Assembly: GCF_003350925.1 (NCBI RefSeq)
Contig: NZ_KZ857174.1
Location: 563,484-627,483, forward strand
Origin: Dyella tabacisoli
Lineage (GTDB): Bacteria > Pseudomonadota > Gammaproteobacteria > Xanthomonadales > Rhodanobacteraceae
DNA length: 64,000 nt
Direction of reading: 5' to 3'
In this document: piece after piece, positions 37,643 to 46,512 of the stretch
How the letters are laid out: the number at the start of each line of letters is the position of its first letter
Position numbering within the stretch: position 1 is the stretch's first letter
Position numbers and translations under genes: made by a program
The notes under the pieces: generated by a model
What the model was told of the DNA's origin: nothing
What the model saw: only the letters and a program-made list of their open reading frames with translations
The model's database searches: none

Positions 37643-37772
37643 CAAGTTCTTGTGTGGACGACCGCGGTCGCCATGCCTTAGTTTGTCGGGGATCAGGCTG
37701 ATGTGACCTCTGGCCTATGACGCCGGCACGCGGATAACGCACGCTGCGCTATCACTCGGGGAGATGGGCGAG

Positions 37773-40007
37773 ATGGGGATACGGGTAGGCAAGATCGGTA
37801 TTTTTTGGCTGGCACTGGCGAGTTGCCTTGCGCAGTCGTCGATATCAATGGCTCAAGGCGTGGCAGCCGCAGCACAGCCCGCGGCAGCCAGTTCGACGGC
37901 CGTGGCGGTGCCGCCCGAGATTCCACTCGTCGGTGCCGATGCTGCCGCGGTGAGCGTGCCCAGTGCGGCCAATGCCTGGGGTGGCGAGCGCACGGGCAAT
38001 GAAGCGACTTTGTCTGACCGGGTGGTCAGTTACCGCATCGATGCAGAGCTGGATGCGGCTAAGCATGCGATCAACGGCAAGCAGCAGATGACCTGGCGCA
38101 ACCGCAGTGACCGTGCCGTTCACAGCGTTTATATGCATCTTTATCTCAACGCTTTCCAAAATGAGCGCAGCACTTTTTTTACCGAGCGCAGCGTACTTAC
38201 CGCGCATGGCGATTCTCGTGGCCGGGGGGCGGTGAAGAAAGGACAGTGGGGCTGGATTGAACTCAAGCAGGTGCGGCAAAGCGCCGCGCCGCTGAAATGG
38301 ACTTTTGTGCACCCCGACGGCGGACCGGAAGCGGATCAGACCGTGGTGCGCATTGATCTGGCCGAGCCGGTGCCGGCCGGCGGCACGTTGACGCTGGACA
38401 TCGACTTCCTCAGCCAGTTGCCGCGCGTGATCGAACGCACCGGTTACTTCGGCGATTTCAATATGGTCGGGCAATGGTTTCCGAAAATCGGTGTGCTGGA
38501 GTTGCCGGGTGAGCGTGGCGCCACTGCACCACGCTGGAACGTGCACGAGTTCCATTTCAATAGCGAGTTTTACGCCGATTTCGGCAGTTACGACGTGAGC
38601 ATGACGGTGCCGTCGGACTACACCGTTGGCGCGGTAGGCGAGCAGCAAGGCGAGCCGGTCAAGAAGGACGGCAAGACGACCTATCGCTTCGTGCAGGGCG
38701 ACGTGCACGATTTTGCCTGGGTCGCGGCCAAGGGCTATCAGACGCTGGATGCCAGCTATGTCGGGCCGGGTAGTCCGAAGGTGGCGGTGCGGGTTATCTA
38801 TCCGCCGGAATATCTGGCCAGTGCGCAGCCGGTGTTGAAGGCGACGCTGGATTCGCTGGCCTATTTTTCGAACACGTTGGGCGCGTATCCCTATCGCACA
38901 GTGACTGCGGTGGTGCCGCCATACAACGCCGACGAAGCCGGTGGCATGGAGTACCCGACCTTTTTCACCGCTGAGGGCTACGCCAAGATCGATTCGCAGA
39001 CGGCGGATCAGTGGGAGATCGACTTTGTCACCATCCACGAATTCGGTCACGGCTATTTTTATGGCTTGCTCGCCTCCAATGAATTCGAAGAGCCCATGCT
39101 GGACGAGGGGCTCAACGAATACTGGGACCAGCGCATGCTGCGTGAGCGCAACCAGCGCATCTTGGTTCCGACAACGTGGATGCGTCGGCTGGGTATGACC
39201 CCGACCATGGACGTATTCGCGATGGAGCGCATGTCCGCCGGGCTCGGCCGGCCGGTGGATCCGCTCGGCCAGAACAGTTGGAATCGCCTGTCCAGCAGCA
39301 GTTACGGCACGGTGTATTCGCGCACGGCCACGGCGATGCATGATCTCGAAGAGCGCCTAGGCAAGGAGGTCACCGAGCGCGCTTTCCGCGAGTACTACAA
39401 GCGCTGGCATTTCCGTCATCCATCCGTCGCCGATTTGCGTGCTGCGTTGATCGATGTGTCAGGCGATGCGAAAACCGTCAATGAAGTTTTCGATCAGTAC
39501 GTGTTCGGTACCGCGAAAATCGACGACCGTATAAGTGCGATCGACAACAAAGAGGTGCTGCCGCTGGCCGGTTCCGAATCGAAAGACGGCAAGCGCAGCG
39601 AGGTCGATGCGGATGCGCTGGATAAGCAGATTGCCAAGCAGCGCAGTGATTGGAAAAAGGCCCATCCCGATGCCAAGCCCGACAGTGGCGGCCCCTTTCC
39701 TTGGCGCGGCACGGTCACCGTGGTGCGTGATGGAGCGCAGGTGCCGCAGCTACTGCGGGTGAAGTTCGCCGACGGCAGTAGCGAGGATGTGCATTGGAAT
39801 GACGACCGTCGTTGGGCGCGTTTCGTTTTCACCAAGCCGACGAAGATCGTCTCGGCCGAACTGGATCCCGAACAGAAGATCTATCTGGACGCGAACAAAC
39901 TCAATGACAGCCTGACGACCAAGCCCAATGGCGCGGCGTCGCGTCGCTGGGGGGCCGATGTCGGGGCCTTGGTGCAGGCTTTCTACGCATTTCTGGTGAC
40001 CCTCTGA
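37773..40007 (+). CDS. Secreted M1-family aminopeptidase
   Basis: A 744-aa zinc metallopeptidase. The signal peptide ends about SSISMAQG. The M1 catalytic region shows GGMEYPTFFT (the GxMEN-like substrate motif, with Tyr for Asn) and HEFGHGYFYG then E after 18 residues (zinc ligands His422, His426, Glu445). The N-terminal beta domain (RVVSYRIDAELDAAKHAINGKQQMTWRN) is typical. ATG 37773 is 9 nt after GGGGAG, a better start than 37764. Its stop overlaps the next gene (TGATGG), a membrane protein that is likely a functional partner. Confidence 0.92.
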   Translation: MGIRVGKIGIFWLALASCLAQSSISMAQGVAAAAQPAAASSTAVAVPPEIPLVGADAAAVSVPSAANAWGGERTGNEATLSDRVVSYRIDAELDAAKHAINGKQQMTWRNRSDRAVHSVYMHLYLNAFQNERSTFFTERSVLTAHGDSRGRGAVKKGQWGWIELKQVRQSAAPLKWTFVHPDGGPEADQTVVRIDLAEPVPAGGTLTLDIDFLSQLPRVIERTGYFGDFNMVGQWFPKIGVLELPGERGATAPRWNVHEFHFNSEFYADFGSYDVSMTVPSDYTVGAVGEQQGEPVKKDGKTTYRFVQGDVHDFAWVAAKGYQTLDASYVGPGSPKVAVRVIYPPEYLASAQPVLKATLDSLAYFSNTLGAYPYRTVTAVVPPYNADEAGGMEYPTFFTAEGYAKIDSQTADQWEIDFVTIHEFGHGYFYGLLASNEFEEPMLDEGLNEYWDQRMLRERNQRILVPTTWMRRLGMTPTMDVFAMERMSAGLGRPVDPLGQNSWNRLSSSSYGTVYSRTATAMHDLEERLGKEVTERAFREYYKRWHFRHPSVADLRAALIDVSGDAKTVNEVFDQYVFGTAKIDDRISAIDNKEVLPLAGSESKDGKRSEVDADALDKQIAKQRSDWKKAHPDAKPDSGGPFPWRGTVTVVRDGAQVPQLLRVKFADGSSEDVHWNDDRRWARFVFTKPTKIVSAELDPEQKIYLDANKLNDSLTTKPNGAASRRWGADVGALVQAFYAFLVTL

Positions 40008-40903
40008 TGGCCTACAACAAGATGTCTCGTCGTGTGAATCTCGGTGCCGTGGCGCGTGCATTGTTCACTGCTTTGCAGTGGCGCCTGTTGCTGCTGTGGC
40101 TGGTGTTGCTGCTATTGCCGGCAGCAGTAGTCGCCTTGCCCATATGGAAAGCCTTGAGCGGGTTGCTCGATTCCTCGGTGCATGCCGATGCCTGGGCGCA
40201 AAAGTTCGATACCAACATGTTTGGCGACACCATGCGGACATGGGGTGATCTGTCGTCGATGTTCGGGGCCAATGTGATGCTTGGCCTGGTGTTGACTCTG
40301 GCGCTCGCGCCCTGGCTTAACGGCATGGTGATCGCCAGCGGTCGGGCAGGGCGCACGCTTGGCTTCGGCCAGCTTCTGCAGGGTGGCCTGGTTGAATATG
40401 GGCGCATGTTTCGCTTGATGCTGTGGTCGCTGCTGCCCTTTGCCATCGCTATCGGCCTGTCGACTCTCGGCTTCAATATGGCGGACGAACGTATCGAGGC
40501 TGCGGTGCTCAAATCACAAGCCGACGCGAGTCAGCAAGCTGCGTTGTTGGCCGCCGGGGTGTTGTTTGTGCTGCTGCATGCGGTGGTGGAATCGGCACGC
40601 GCTGCCTTTATCGCCGATACCGGCTTGCGTTCGGCGACACGCGCGCTTTGGCGTGGCTTTATGCAGTTGCTGCGGCGTCCGTTCAGCACCTTGTTTGCCT
40701 ATCTGCTGGTCAGCGCGATCGGTTATCTGGCGGTGTTGGCCTTGGGTATGGCGCGTATCCAGGTGCCGGCGATCGGCCTGGGCGGTTTTGTCGCAGCGTT
40801 CCTGCTCAGCCAATTGATCGTGGTGGCGCTGGGCTGGACTCGCACCGCGCGGCTGTTCGCATTGGCTGAGGTATCGCGCTCGCTGACGTCGTCGCGGCTT
40901 TAA
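40007..40903 (+). CDS. Multi-pass membrane protein of unknown function, coupled to the M1 peptidase
   Basis: A 298-aa integral membrane protein with about six predicted helices (near residues 25-48, 87-105, 130-150, 176-194, 223-246 and 253-277), rich in Leu, Ala and Arg. I do not recognise a named domain. The layout recalls YIP1/DUF4013-type membrane proteins. Its first base is the last base of the peptidase stop codon, which implies translational coupling and a shared task. A 12-bp stem terminator follows. Confidence 0.75.
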   Translation: MAYNKMSRRVNLGAVARALFTALQWRLLLLWLVLLLLPAAVVALPIWKALSGLLDSSVHADAWAQKFDTNMFGDTMRTWGDLSSMFGANVMLGLVLTLALAPWLNGMVIASGRAGRTLGFGQLLQGGLVEYGRMFRLMLWSLLPFAIAIGLSTLGFNMADERIEAAVLKSQADASQQAALLAAGVLFVLLHAVVESARAAFIADTGLRSATRALWRGFMQLLRRPFSTLFAYLLVSAIGYLAVLALGMARIQVPAIGLGGFVAAFLLSQLIVVALGWTRTARLFALAEVSRSLTSSRL

Positions 40904-40913
40904 CGTAATGGCC

Positions 40914-40961
40914 TTAGTCGTGACGCTTCGGGCTGGCTTCTGCCGGGGTCGTCACGACTAA
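40914..40961 (+). terminator. Hairpin after the membrane-protein gene
   Basis: TTAGTCGTGACG (40914-40925) and CGTCACGACTAA (40950-40961) form a 12-bp perfect stem with a 24-nt loop, 10 bp past the stop. There is no T-run. Confidence 0.5.
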
Positions 40962-41002
40962 AGCCGCTTGCATGGAAGCGGCGAGCGGCCACGCTTTATT
41001 CC

Positions 41003-41044
41003 GTTCCCCGTTCCCCGTTCCCCGTTCCCCGTTCCCCGTTCCCC
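41003..41044 (-). repeat. GGGGAAC heptamer array (6 units)
   Basis: Six perfect GTTCCCC units on the plus strand (GGGGAAC on the minus strand) begin 1 bp past the stop codon of the minus-strand GNAT gene. Confidence 0.95.
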
Positions 41045-41045
41045 G

Positions 41046-41588
41046 TCAGGCGTAAGCGCAACGGCTCTCGATAGTCGGCGGGTAATAGGCGAATACATGG
41101 TTGTGGCAACCGTAGAAATCCATGTCTTCGATATGCTCGCCGCCGAGACGTTCGGCGACGCGGTCGGAAGCTTCATTGCCGATACGCACCATGCTGATGA
41201 TCCGCCGCGCGCGTAGCTTGCGCCAGGCGAATTCGAGTACGGCACAACCGGCTTCGGTGGCGTAACCGTGGTGGCGGTATTCGGGCTTGAGCATCCAGCC
41301 CAGTTCCAGTTCGGGCCAACCCTCTGGATACATCAGGCCGGCGCGGCCGATGAACTCGCCCGTGGATTTCAATTCCAGTGCCCACATGCCGTAGCCGCGT
41401 AGTTGCCAATGGCCCAGCAGCATCGCCAGCGAGCGCCAGGCATTGCTGCGGTCCAGCGGTTGGCCGTCGCCGATCCAACGGGTGCTGGCAGGGTCGGCGA
41501 GCATCGCGGCGTAGTCGTCGAAATGTCGGTCGGTCAGCGCGGTTAAACGCAGGCGTTTCGTTTCGAGGATAGGGATATCGGACATCAC
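41046..41588 (-). CDS. RimJ/RimL-type GNAT N-acetyltransferase
   Basis: A 180-aa acetyltransferase with N-terminal LETKRLRLTALTDRHFDDY (RimL-type), the core ELGWMLKPEYRHHGYATEAGCAVLEFAW with the acetyl-CoA loop, and ISMVRIGNEASDRVAERLGG. Related proteins acetylate ribosomal proteins or small amines; the target is unknown. Two ATGs (41588 and 41585) open the frame. The stop lies 1 bp from a 6-unit heptamer array. Confidence 0.9.
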   Translation of the reverse strand: MMSDIPILETKRLRLTALTDRHFDDYAAMLADPASTRWIGDGQPLDRSNAWRSLAMLLGHWQLRGYGMWALELKSTGEFIGRAGLMYPEGWPELELGWMLKPEYRHHGYATEAGCAVLEFAWRKLRARRIISMVRIGNEASDRVAERLGGEHIEDMDFYGCHNHVFAYYPPTIESRCAYA

Positions 41589-41615
41589 GGCATCGGCTGA
41601 TATGGGCGGCCTGAG

Positions 41616-42083
41616 TTACAGGCTGCCTAACAATTTGGAGAGCGTACGGGTACTCATGGCCAGACTTTCGGGCCAGGGCAAGCCGACAATTCTCTCACCT
41701 GTCGCCGTATCGACAAAATCCTCCTGCTGGCCCGGAGGCAGCAGGTGGCGGTAATCCACGGTGATTTCGGTGCCTGCGGGCAGATCGCTCAGGGCGAACA
41801 CAAAGCCCAGATGCCACAGGCCGGTCGGCGCAAAGCTATGATTGATAAAGCATTCGTCCGGCCAGTCCGGCGAAACCGTATAGCGGTCTTCAAACCAGCG
41901 GGCGCTGGCATAGAGCTGGGTTTTCAGCTCCGGCGAACTGGTGAGTTCGTCATAACGCCAGGTCTTGTCGATGGCATCGGGCGCCGTAATGATTCGCCCG
42001 GTGGCGATATCTTCTTCTAGAAACAAACCCTTGCCGGCGCCCTCGATGGAGGAGGGGGCAATGCGGTAACGCGGAAGAATCAT
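41616..42083 (-). CDS. SET-domain protein (putative protein-lysine methyltransferase)
   Basis: A 155-aa compact SET protein. It has SIEGAGKGLFLEEDIATG (SET-N glycine motif), DECFINHSFAPTG (the NHS motif that contacts SAM) and LPAGTEITVDYRHLL (catalytic Tyr region). The post-SET cysteines are missing, as in many bacterial SET proteins. ATG 42083 is preferred because the residues upstream (MAGLAGCATLRAS) are atypical. Substrate unknown. It stands alone between a GNAT gene and a ComEA-like gene. Confidence 0.85.
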   Translation of the reverse strand: MILPRYRIAPSSIEGAGKGLFLEEDIATGRIITAPDAIDKTWRYDELTSSPELKTQLYASARWFEDRYTVSPDWPDECFINHSFAPTGLWHLGFVFALSDLPAGTEITVDYRHLLPPGQQEDFVDTATGERIVGLPWPESLAMSTRTLSKLLGSL

Positions 42084-42195
42084 GGCGGCGCGGGCGGTTT
42101 GAGAGGCGCGGAGTGTAGCGCAACCGGCGAGGCCTGCCATGGCCCTGCCGGTTGCTTCTTGTCCTCATTCCTACTGTTTGGGCGACCCCTGGGTG

Positions 42196-42525
42196 TTATT
42201 CCTCCGCAGCTTTCTTGGCCTTGATTTTGTTTTTGCTCGATTTGTCGGTTTTGGCGACGCCGTCATCGCTAAGCAGGATCGCGCTGCGGTTGCGTTCCAG
42301 CGTGGCGGCGCTCACGCCCTTGACCTGGGTCAGCTCATCAATGTTTTTGAATGAGCCATGTTCGTCGCGCCAGGCAACGATCGCACTGGCTTTAGACAAG
42401 CCAATGCCGTCGAGCGATTTGGCCAGGGTTTCGGCATCGGCTTTATTGACGTTGACGGGGGTGGCGGCGAATGCCGGCAGGGCGAGCGCTAAGGCGATGG
42501 CCAGTGCGGTAAGTTTGCGAAGCAT
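42196..42525 (-). CDS. ComEA-like helix-hairpin-helix periplasmic protein
   Basis: A 109-aa exported protein: signal peptide MLRKLTALAIALALALPAFA, then a tandem HhH domain (VNVNKADAETLAKSLDGIGLSKASAIVAWRDEHGSFKNIDELTQVKGV) and a Lys-rich tail (KSSKNKIKAKKAAEE). The HhH domain matches ComEA, the periplasmic DNA receptor of natural competence; single-domain ComEA paralogues are common in this order. The basic tail could add DNA affinity. Confidence 0.92.
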   Translation of the reverse strand: MLRKLTALAIALALALPAFAATPVNVNKADAETLAKSLDGIGLSKASAIVAWRDEHGSFKNIDELTQVKGVSAATLERNRSAILLSDDGVAKTDKSSKNKIKAKKAAEE

Positions 42526-42742
42526 AGTGACTCTCCTTTTTCGGATGTGAGCACGGCTTTCCTTGGGCCGTGGGGTGAATATGCCGATTCGGTCCAGATG
42601 ATGCAGTCGGCCTGCAGGCCTATACGCAGTGCGTATATGACCTATGGGTTTGTCGGAGGGGCCCTACACCTTGTCAGTGCAGGCAAGCCATTCGGGAGTC
42701 ACTGATACAATGCGTGTTTTCCCGATTTGCAGGAGTCACGCC

Positions 42743-44167
42743 TTGGATACCGTCCGTCTTTCCAGTTTTGTCAGCGGCCTTTGGGACGACGAGATCGTGC
42801 CGCAATTGGTCGAGTACATCCGCATTCCCAACAAGTCGCCGATGTTCGACGCTAAGTGGGTCGAGCACGGCTATATGGATGCCGCGGTAAAACTGATGGA
42901 GACCTGGGCGCGCTCCAAACTCTCCGCTTTGCCGGGCGCGACGCTCGAGGTGGTACGGCTGGAAGGGCGCACGCCACTTATTTATATCGAGGTTCCCGGC
43001 AGCGGTGACGATACCGTGGTGCTTTACGGCCATCTCGACAAACAGCCGGAGATGACCGGCTGGGCCGAGGGCCTCGGCCCGTGGACGCCGGTAATCAAGG
43101 GCGACAAGTTGTACGGCCGCGGCGGCGCCGACGACGGTTACGCCATTTTCGGTTCGCTCGCCGCTTTGCTGGCGCTGCGTGAGCAAGGCGTGGCGCACGC
43201 CCGCTGCGTGATCCTGATCGAGGCTTGCGAAGAATCCGGCAGCTATGACTTGCCGTACTACGTGGACCATTTGGCCGCGCGCATCGGTAACCCGTCGCTG
43301 GTGGTGTGCCTCGACTCAGGTTGCGGCAACTATGACCAGCTCTGGTTGACCACGTCGCTACGCGGCATGACCGGCGGCGAATTGACCGTGCAGGTACTGG
43401 AAGAGGGCGTGCATTCCGGCGATGCCTCCGGGGTGGTGCCGTCCAGCTTCCGCATCCTGCGCGATCTGCTTTCGCGCCTGGAAGATCCCGCCACCGGCGT
43501 GATCCAGCCGAAAGAACTATATGTGGAGATTCCGCCGCAGCGCATCGAGCAAGCCAAGCGTTCGGCCGAGGTGCTGGGTACGGCGGTATACGACAAGTTT
43601 CCCTTTGTCGAAGGCATGCATCCGACCACCGAAAACCTTACTGAGCTGGTACTCAACCGCACATGGCGGCCACAACTGGCAGTCACCGGCGTGGACGGTA
43701 TGCCGCCGCTGGAAAGCGCCGGTAACGTGCTGCGCCCGAAGACCTCGGTAAAGCTCAGTCTGCGTGTGCCGCCGACACTTTCCGGCGCCAAGGCCGGCCA
43801 GTTGGTGAAGGAGTTGCTGGAGAAAGATCCGCCGTATGGCGCCAAGGTCAGCTTCAAGCTGGAGAAGGACGGCAGCGGTTGGAATGCGCCGCAGTTGTCG
43901 GCGTGGCTGGAAGAGGCCGTAGCCGAGGCCTCGAAGAATCATTTCGGCGCGCCGGCCGCTTACATGGGCGAGGGCGGCAGCATTCCGTTCATGGGCATGC
44001 TGGGCGAGAAATTCCCGCAGGCGCAGTTCCTCATTACCGGTGTACTCGGCCCGCACTCCAACGCGCACGGCCCGAATGAGTTCTTGCACATCCCCACCGG
44101 CAAGAAAGTAAGCATGGTGGTGGCCGAAGTGGTGGCGCGGCATTACCAGCAGAGCGTCAAGAGCTGA
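42743..44167 (+). CDS. M20-family zinc peptidase/deacylase
   Basis: A 474-aa di-zinc enzyme of the M20 family (carnosinase/succinyl-DAP desuccinylase-like). Metal-binding motifs: VVLYGHLDKQPE (His and the catalytic Asp), GRGGADDGYA (bridging Asp), CEESGS (catalytic Glu and metal Glu), LDSGCG and a late His in GVLGPHSNAHGPNE. The start is probably TTG 42743, 7 nt after AGGAG; ATG 42710 in the same frame lacks such a site. A strong terminator follows. Confidence 0.9.
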   Translation: MDTVRLSSFVSGLWDDEIVPQLVEYIRIPNKSPMFDAKWVEHGYMDAAVKLMETWARSKLSALPGATLEVVRLEGRTPLIYIEVPGSGDDTVVLYGHLDKQPEMTGWAEGLGPWTPVIKGDKLYGRGGADDGYAIFGSLAALLALREQGVAHARCVILIEACEESGSYDLPYYVDHLAARIGNPSLVVCLDSGCGNYDQLWLTTSLRGMTGGELTVQVLEEGVHSGDASGVVPSSFRILRDLLSRLEDPATGVIQPKELYVEIPPQRIEQAKRSAEVLGTAVYDKFPFVEGMHPTTENLTELVLNRTWRPQLAVTGVDGMPPLESAGNVLRPKTSVKLSLRVPPTLSGAKAGQLVKELLEKDPPYGAKVSFKLEKDGSGWNAPQLSAWLEEAVAEASKNHFGAPAAYMGEGGSIPFMGMLGEKFPQAQFLITGVLGPHSNAHGPNEFLHIPTGKKVSMVVAEVVARHYQQSVKS

Positions 44168-44184
44168 GGCAATGCGTTCTTTGT

Positions 44185-44213
44185 CCTTCTCCCCACGGGG
44201 AGAAGGCGTTTTT
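44185..44213 (+). terminator. Rho-independent terminator after the M20 peptidase
   Basis: CCTTCTCCC / GGGAGAAGG stem (44185-44206) followed by CGTTTTT. Confidence 0.85.
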
Positions 44214-44233
44214 CTCATCATCACTGCCAAGCC

Positions 44234-44974
44234 ATGACTCCTGCCCCTGACGACTACTCTTATCTAGCCACTCAGTGGGCAGCGATCCGCCAGCGCGTGG
44301 ACGCGGCCTGCCGCGAGGCGGGGCGCGATCCGGCCGAGGTAAACATTCTGCCGGTCAGCAAAACCTTCGGGCCGGAAGTGATCCGCGCGGCAGTAGCGCT
44401 GGGGCTGCATCGTTTCGGCGAGAACAAGGTGCAGGAGATCCGCGACAAATCCGGCCCGCTGGCCGACTGCGCTATCGATTGGGTGATGATCGGCCATCTG
44501 CAGACCAATAAGGTCAAGGACGTAGCGCGGTTGGCCAGCGAGGTGCAGTCGCTGGACCGCCCTGAGTTGGCCGAGGCGCTGCATCGCCGACTACAGACCG
44601 AAGGCCGTGTGATCGATGTGCTGGTACAGGTGAAAACCTCGCGCGAGGAGAGCAAGTACGGCCTGCCGCCCGAGGAGCTGCCCGCCTTTCTAGACAGCTT
44701 GCGTGGCTACGACACGATGCGTGTGCGTGGCCTGATGACCCTGGCGATCCACTCCACCGAGCCGCAAGAGGTGCGCGCCTGTTTCCGGCTATTGCGCGAG
44801 CTGCGTACTCAGGCTGTGGCACAAGGCCATGATTTGACGCGCCTTTCGATGGGCATGAGTGGGGATTTTCCGCTGGCGATTGCCGAAGGAGCGACTGAGG
44901 TGCGGATCGGTACGGCGATTTTTGGAAGCCGGCCTCACGCGGATAGCTATTACTGGCCTGAATTACCTAAATAG
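44234..44974 (+). CDS. yggS: YggS/PLPBP family pyridoxal phosphate-binding protein
   Basis: A 246-aa PLP homeostasis protein with alanine-racemase N-terminal fold and no known catalysis. The PLP lysine is Lys43 in ILPVSKTFGPEVI; other family segments are HRFGENKVQEI, WVMIGHLQTNKVK and MGMSGDFPLAIAEGATEVRIGTAIFG. Length is normal. It affects vitamin B6 and amino-acid balance in other bacteria. It follows the M20 peptidase terminator and is likely transcribed on its own. Confidence 0.95.
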   Translation: MTPAPDDYSYLATQWAAIRQRVDAACREAGRDPAEVNILPVSKTFGPEVIRAAVALGLHRFGENKVQEIRDKSGPLADCAIDWVMIGHLQTNKVKDVARLASEVQSLDRPELAEALHRRLQTEGRVIDVLVQVKTSREESKYGLPPEELPAFLDSLRGYDTMRVRGLMTLAIHSTEPQEVRACFRLLRELRTQAVAQGHDLTRLSMGMSGDFPLAIAEGATEVRIGTAIFGSRPHADSYYWPELPK

Positions 44975-45190
44975 TTCATTAAACATTCATGGATATGGCT
45001 GTTAAAAGGACATTTCTTTTCCTGTCATGGGGTTACCCGCAAGCATCAGGCGTGCCAAATTTCGAAACGCTGGGGTTTAGTTAACCTCAATCGAACATAC
45101 CTCCCGGCTCGCTTTGATAAGTTCACTCCTTCATCACGGTCGTCGGCAATGCGGGCGACTCATCCTGTGAACCGCGATGGGGTTTCCTGC

Positions 45191-45910
45191 ATGCCAATGA
45201 AGCGTTTGACCGTACTCTCTGTGCTCGCCGTTGCAGCGCTCAGTTCCGGCTCCATTTTCGCCCAGACCAGTACGGTTACCCCCTCGTCGGCTGTCGGCAC
45301 AATCACTCCCCCGCATTTGCTTACCCAGCTCCCGATCTTTGCGCCGGCGTCCATGCTGGCGCAGTCTGTGTTGCCGACGCCGTTGACCTTGCAGGCACCT
45401 ATGCCGCAAAGCGAGTCGGCGTTGAGCATGGCTGGCGAGTTGACGCCGGCTGCCCACCTCGCCGATGACGAGCAAGAAGGCGCCATCAACAATTCCGCCG
45501 ATCTGCACAAGACGCTGATCGGCCTGGCCATGAAGCTGCGTGACATCCGTTACGTGCGCGGCGGCCGCGATCCTTCCACCGGTTTCGATTGCAGCGGCTT
45601 CGTTCGCTATGTGTTCGCCCATGCGATCGGACTTGAGTTGCCGACCAACTCCGCTTCGCAGTTCCTCGCCGGCCTCAAGGTCAACCGCGCCGAGATGCAG
45701 CCGGGCGACTTGGTGTTTTTCCGCACCGCCGGGCGTCGTGGTAAAGGCCGCATTTCGCATGTCGGCATCTATATCGACCACGGTCAGTTCATTCATTCGC
45801 CGTCGCGCGGCAAGGCCGTGCGCGTGGACAACCTGGATGAAAGCTATTGGGCCAAGCGTTTCGCCGGTGCCAAGCGTCCAGAAGGCATGGCCGTCGCACA
45901 GCGCGGCTGA
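45191..45910 (+). CDS. NlpC/P60 (C40) cell-wall endopeptidase
   Basis: A 239-aa secreted peptidase. The signal peptide is about MPMKRLTVLSVLAVAALSSGSIFA. A low-complexity Pro/Thr linker of about 75 residues leads to the C40 domain: catalytic Cys in GFDCSGFVRYVF, His in ISHVGIYIDHG and third residue His in FIHSPSRGK. Such enzymes cut the gamma-D-Glu-DAP bond of peptidoglycan stems (MepS/Spr type). The ATG at 45191 gives a clean signal; upstream residues are atypical. A textbook terminator follows. Confidence 0.93.
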   Translation: MPMKRLTVLSVLAVAALSSGSIFAQTSTVTPSSAVGTITPPHLLTQLPIFAPASMLAQSVLPTPLTLQAPMPQSESALSMAGELTPAAHLADDEQEGAINNSADLHKTLIGLAMKLRDIRYVRGGRDPSTGFDCSGFVRYVFAHAIGLELPTNSASQFLAGLKVNRAEMQPGDLVFFRTAGRRGKGRISHVGIYIDHGQFIHSPSRGKAVRVDNLDESYWAKRFAGAKRPEGMAVAQRG

Positions 45911-45934
45911 GCGCACAGGTTTCCGCAGTTCAAG

Positions 45935-45958
45935 GCCGCCCTCCGGGCGGCTTTTTTT
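45935..45958 (+). terminator. Rho-independent terminator after the NlpC/P60 gene
   Basis: GCCGCCC-TCC-GGGCGGC followed by seven T's. Confidence 0.92.
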
Positions 45959-46009
45959 ATGCGGCGCAGAGAGTGCGATAGTGTGCGCTACCGGACATCA
46001 GAGGCTCTT

Positions 46010-46447
46010 ATGATCGAGATCGCACCGCTTAGTCCGCCGGATCAATCGGGTTGGGAGGTCTTGGCTCGCGGCTATAAGGATTTCTACCAGACGTTTGTGC
46101 CTGACTCGGGCTACCAGGACACCTGGCAGCGGCTGATGCAGAACCGGGAGCTGCACGGCTTCGGCGCCTATCTGGACGGCAAGCTGGTCGGCATCGCGCA
46201 CATCTTGTTTCACACCACGGTCTGGGTGGGTGAGTATTGCTATCTACAGGACCTGTTCGTCGATGAGCGTGCGCGTGGGCAAGGTGCTGCCCGTGCGTTG
46301 ATCGACCATGTGGCTGCCATCGCCAGGAAGCGCGGCGCAGCGCGGCTCTATTGGACGACCAAGCAAGACAATAAAACGGCGCGTGCGCTCTACGACAACC
46401 TGGCCAGTTTCAACGGATTTATCCGCTACGACTACCCGCTGGTTTAG
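46010..46447 (+). CDS. GNAT family N-acetyltransferase
   Basis: A 145-aa single-domain acetyltransferase with the sequence CYLQDLFVDERARGQGAARALIDHVAA (acetyl-CoA loop R-x2-G-x-G/A) and the C-terminal WTTKQDNKTARALYDNLA. This is the pattern of the spermidine/diamine or aminoglycoside-related GNAT group; the substrate is unknown. ATG 46010 has GAGG 6 nt upstream. Confidence 0.92.
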   Translation: MIEIAPLSPPDQSGWEVLARGYKDFYQTFVPDSGYQDTWQRLMQNRELHGFGAYLDGKLVGIAHILFHTTVWVGEYCYLQDLFVDERARGQGAARALIDHVAAIARKRGAARLYWTTKQDNKTARALYDNLASFNGFIRYDYPLV

Positions 46448-46512
46448 CTGTTCTGCGCGCAAACGGTTTCGGCGCGAGCCGCCGGGAGATCGTGAACAGG
46501 CTCCAAGAGCTT

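Noticed and set aside
37659-37670. 12-bp palindrome CGACCGCGGTCG before the M1 peptidase as operator
   Set aside because: Short and made of G/C only, so likely by chance in this GC-rich genome; no second site or promoter elements line up.
37845-39341. 498-codon minus-strand ORF opposite the M1 peptidase
   Set aside because: The peptidase on the plus strand has the full zinc site and signal peptide; the antisense frame is rich in His/Arg with no recognisable fold.
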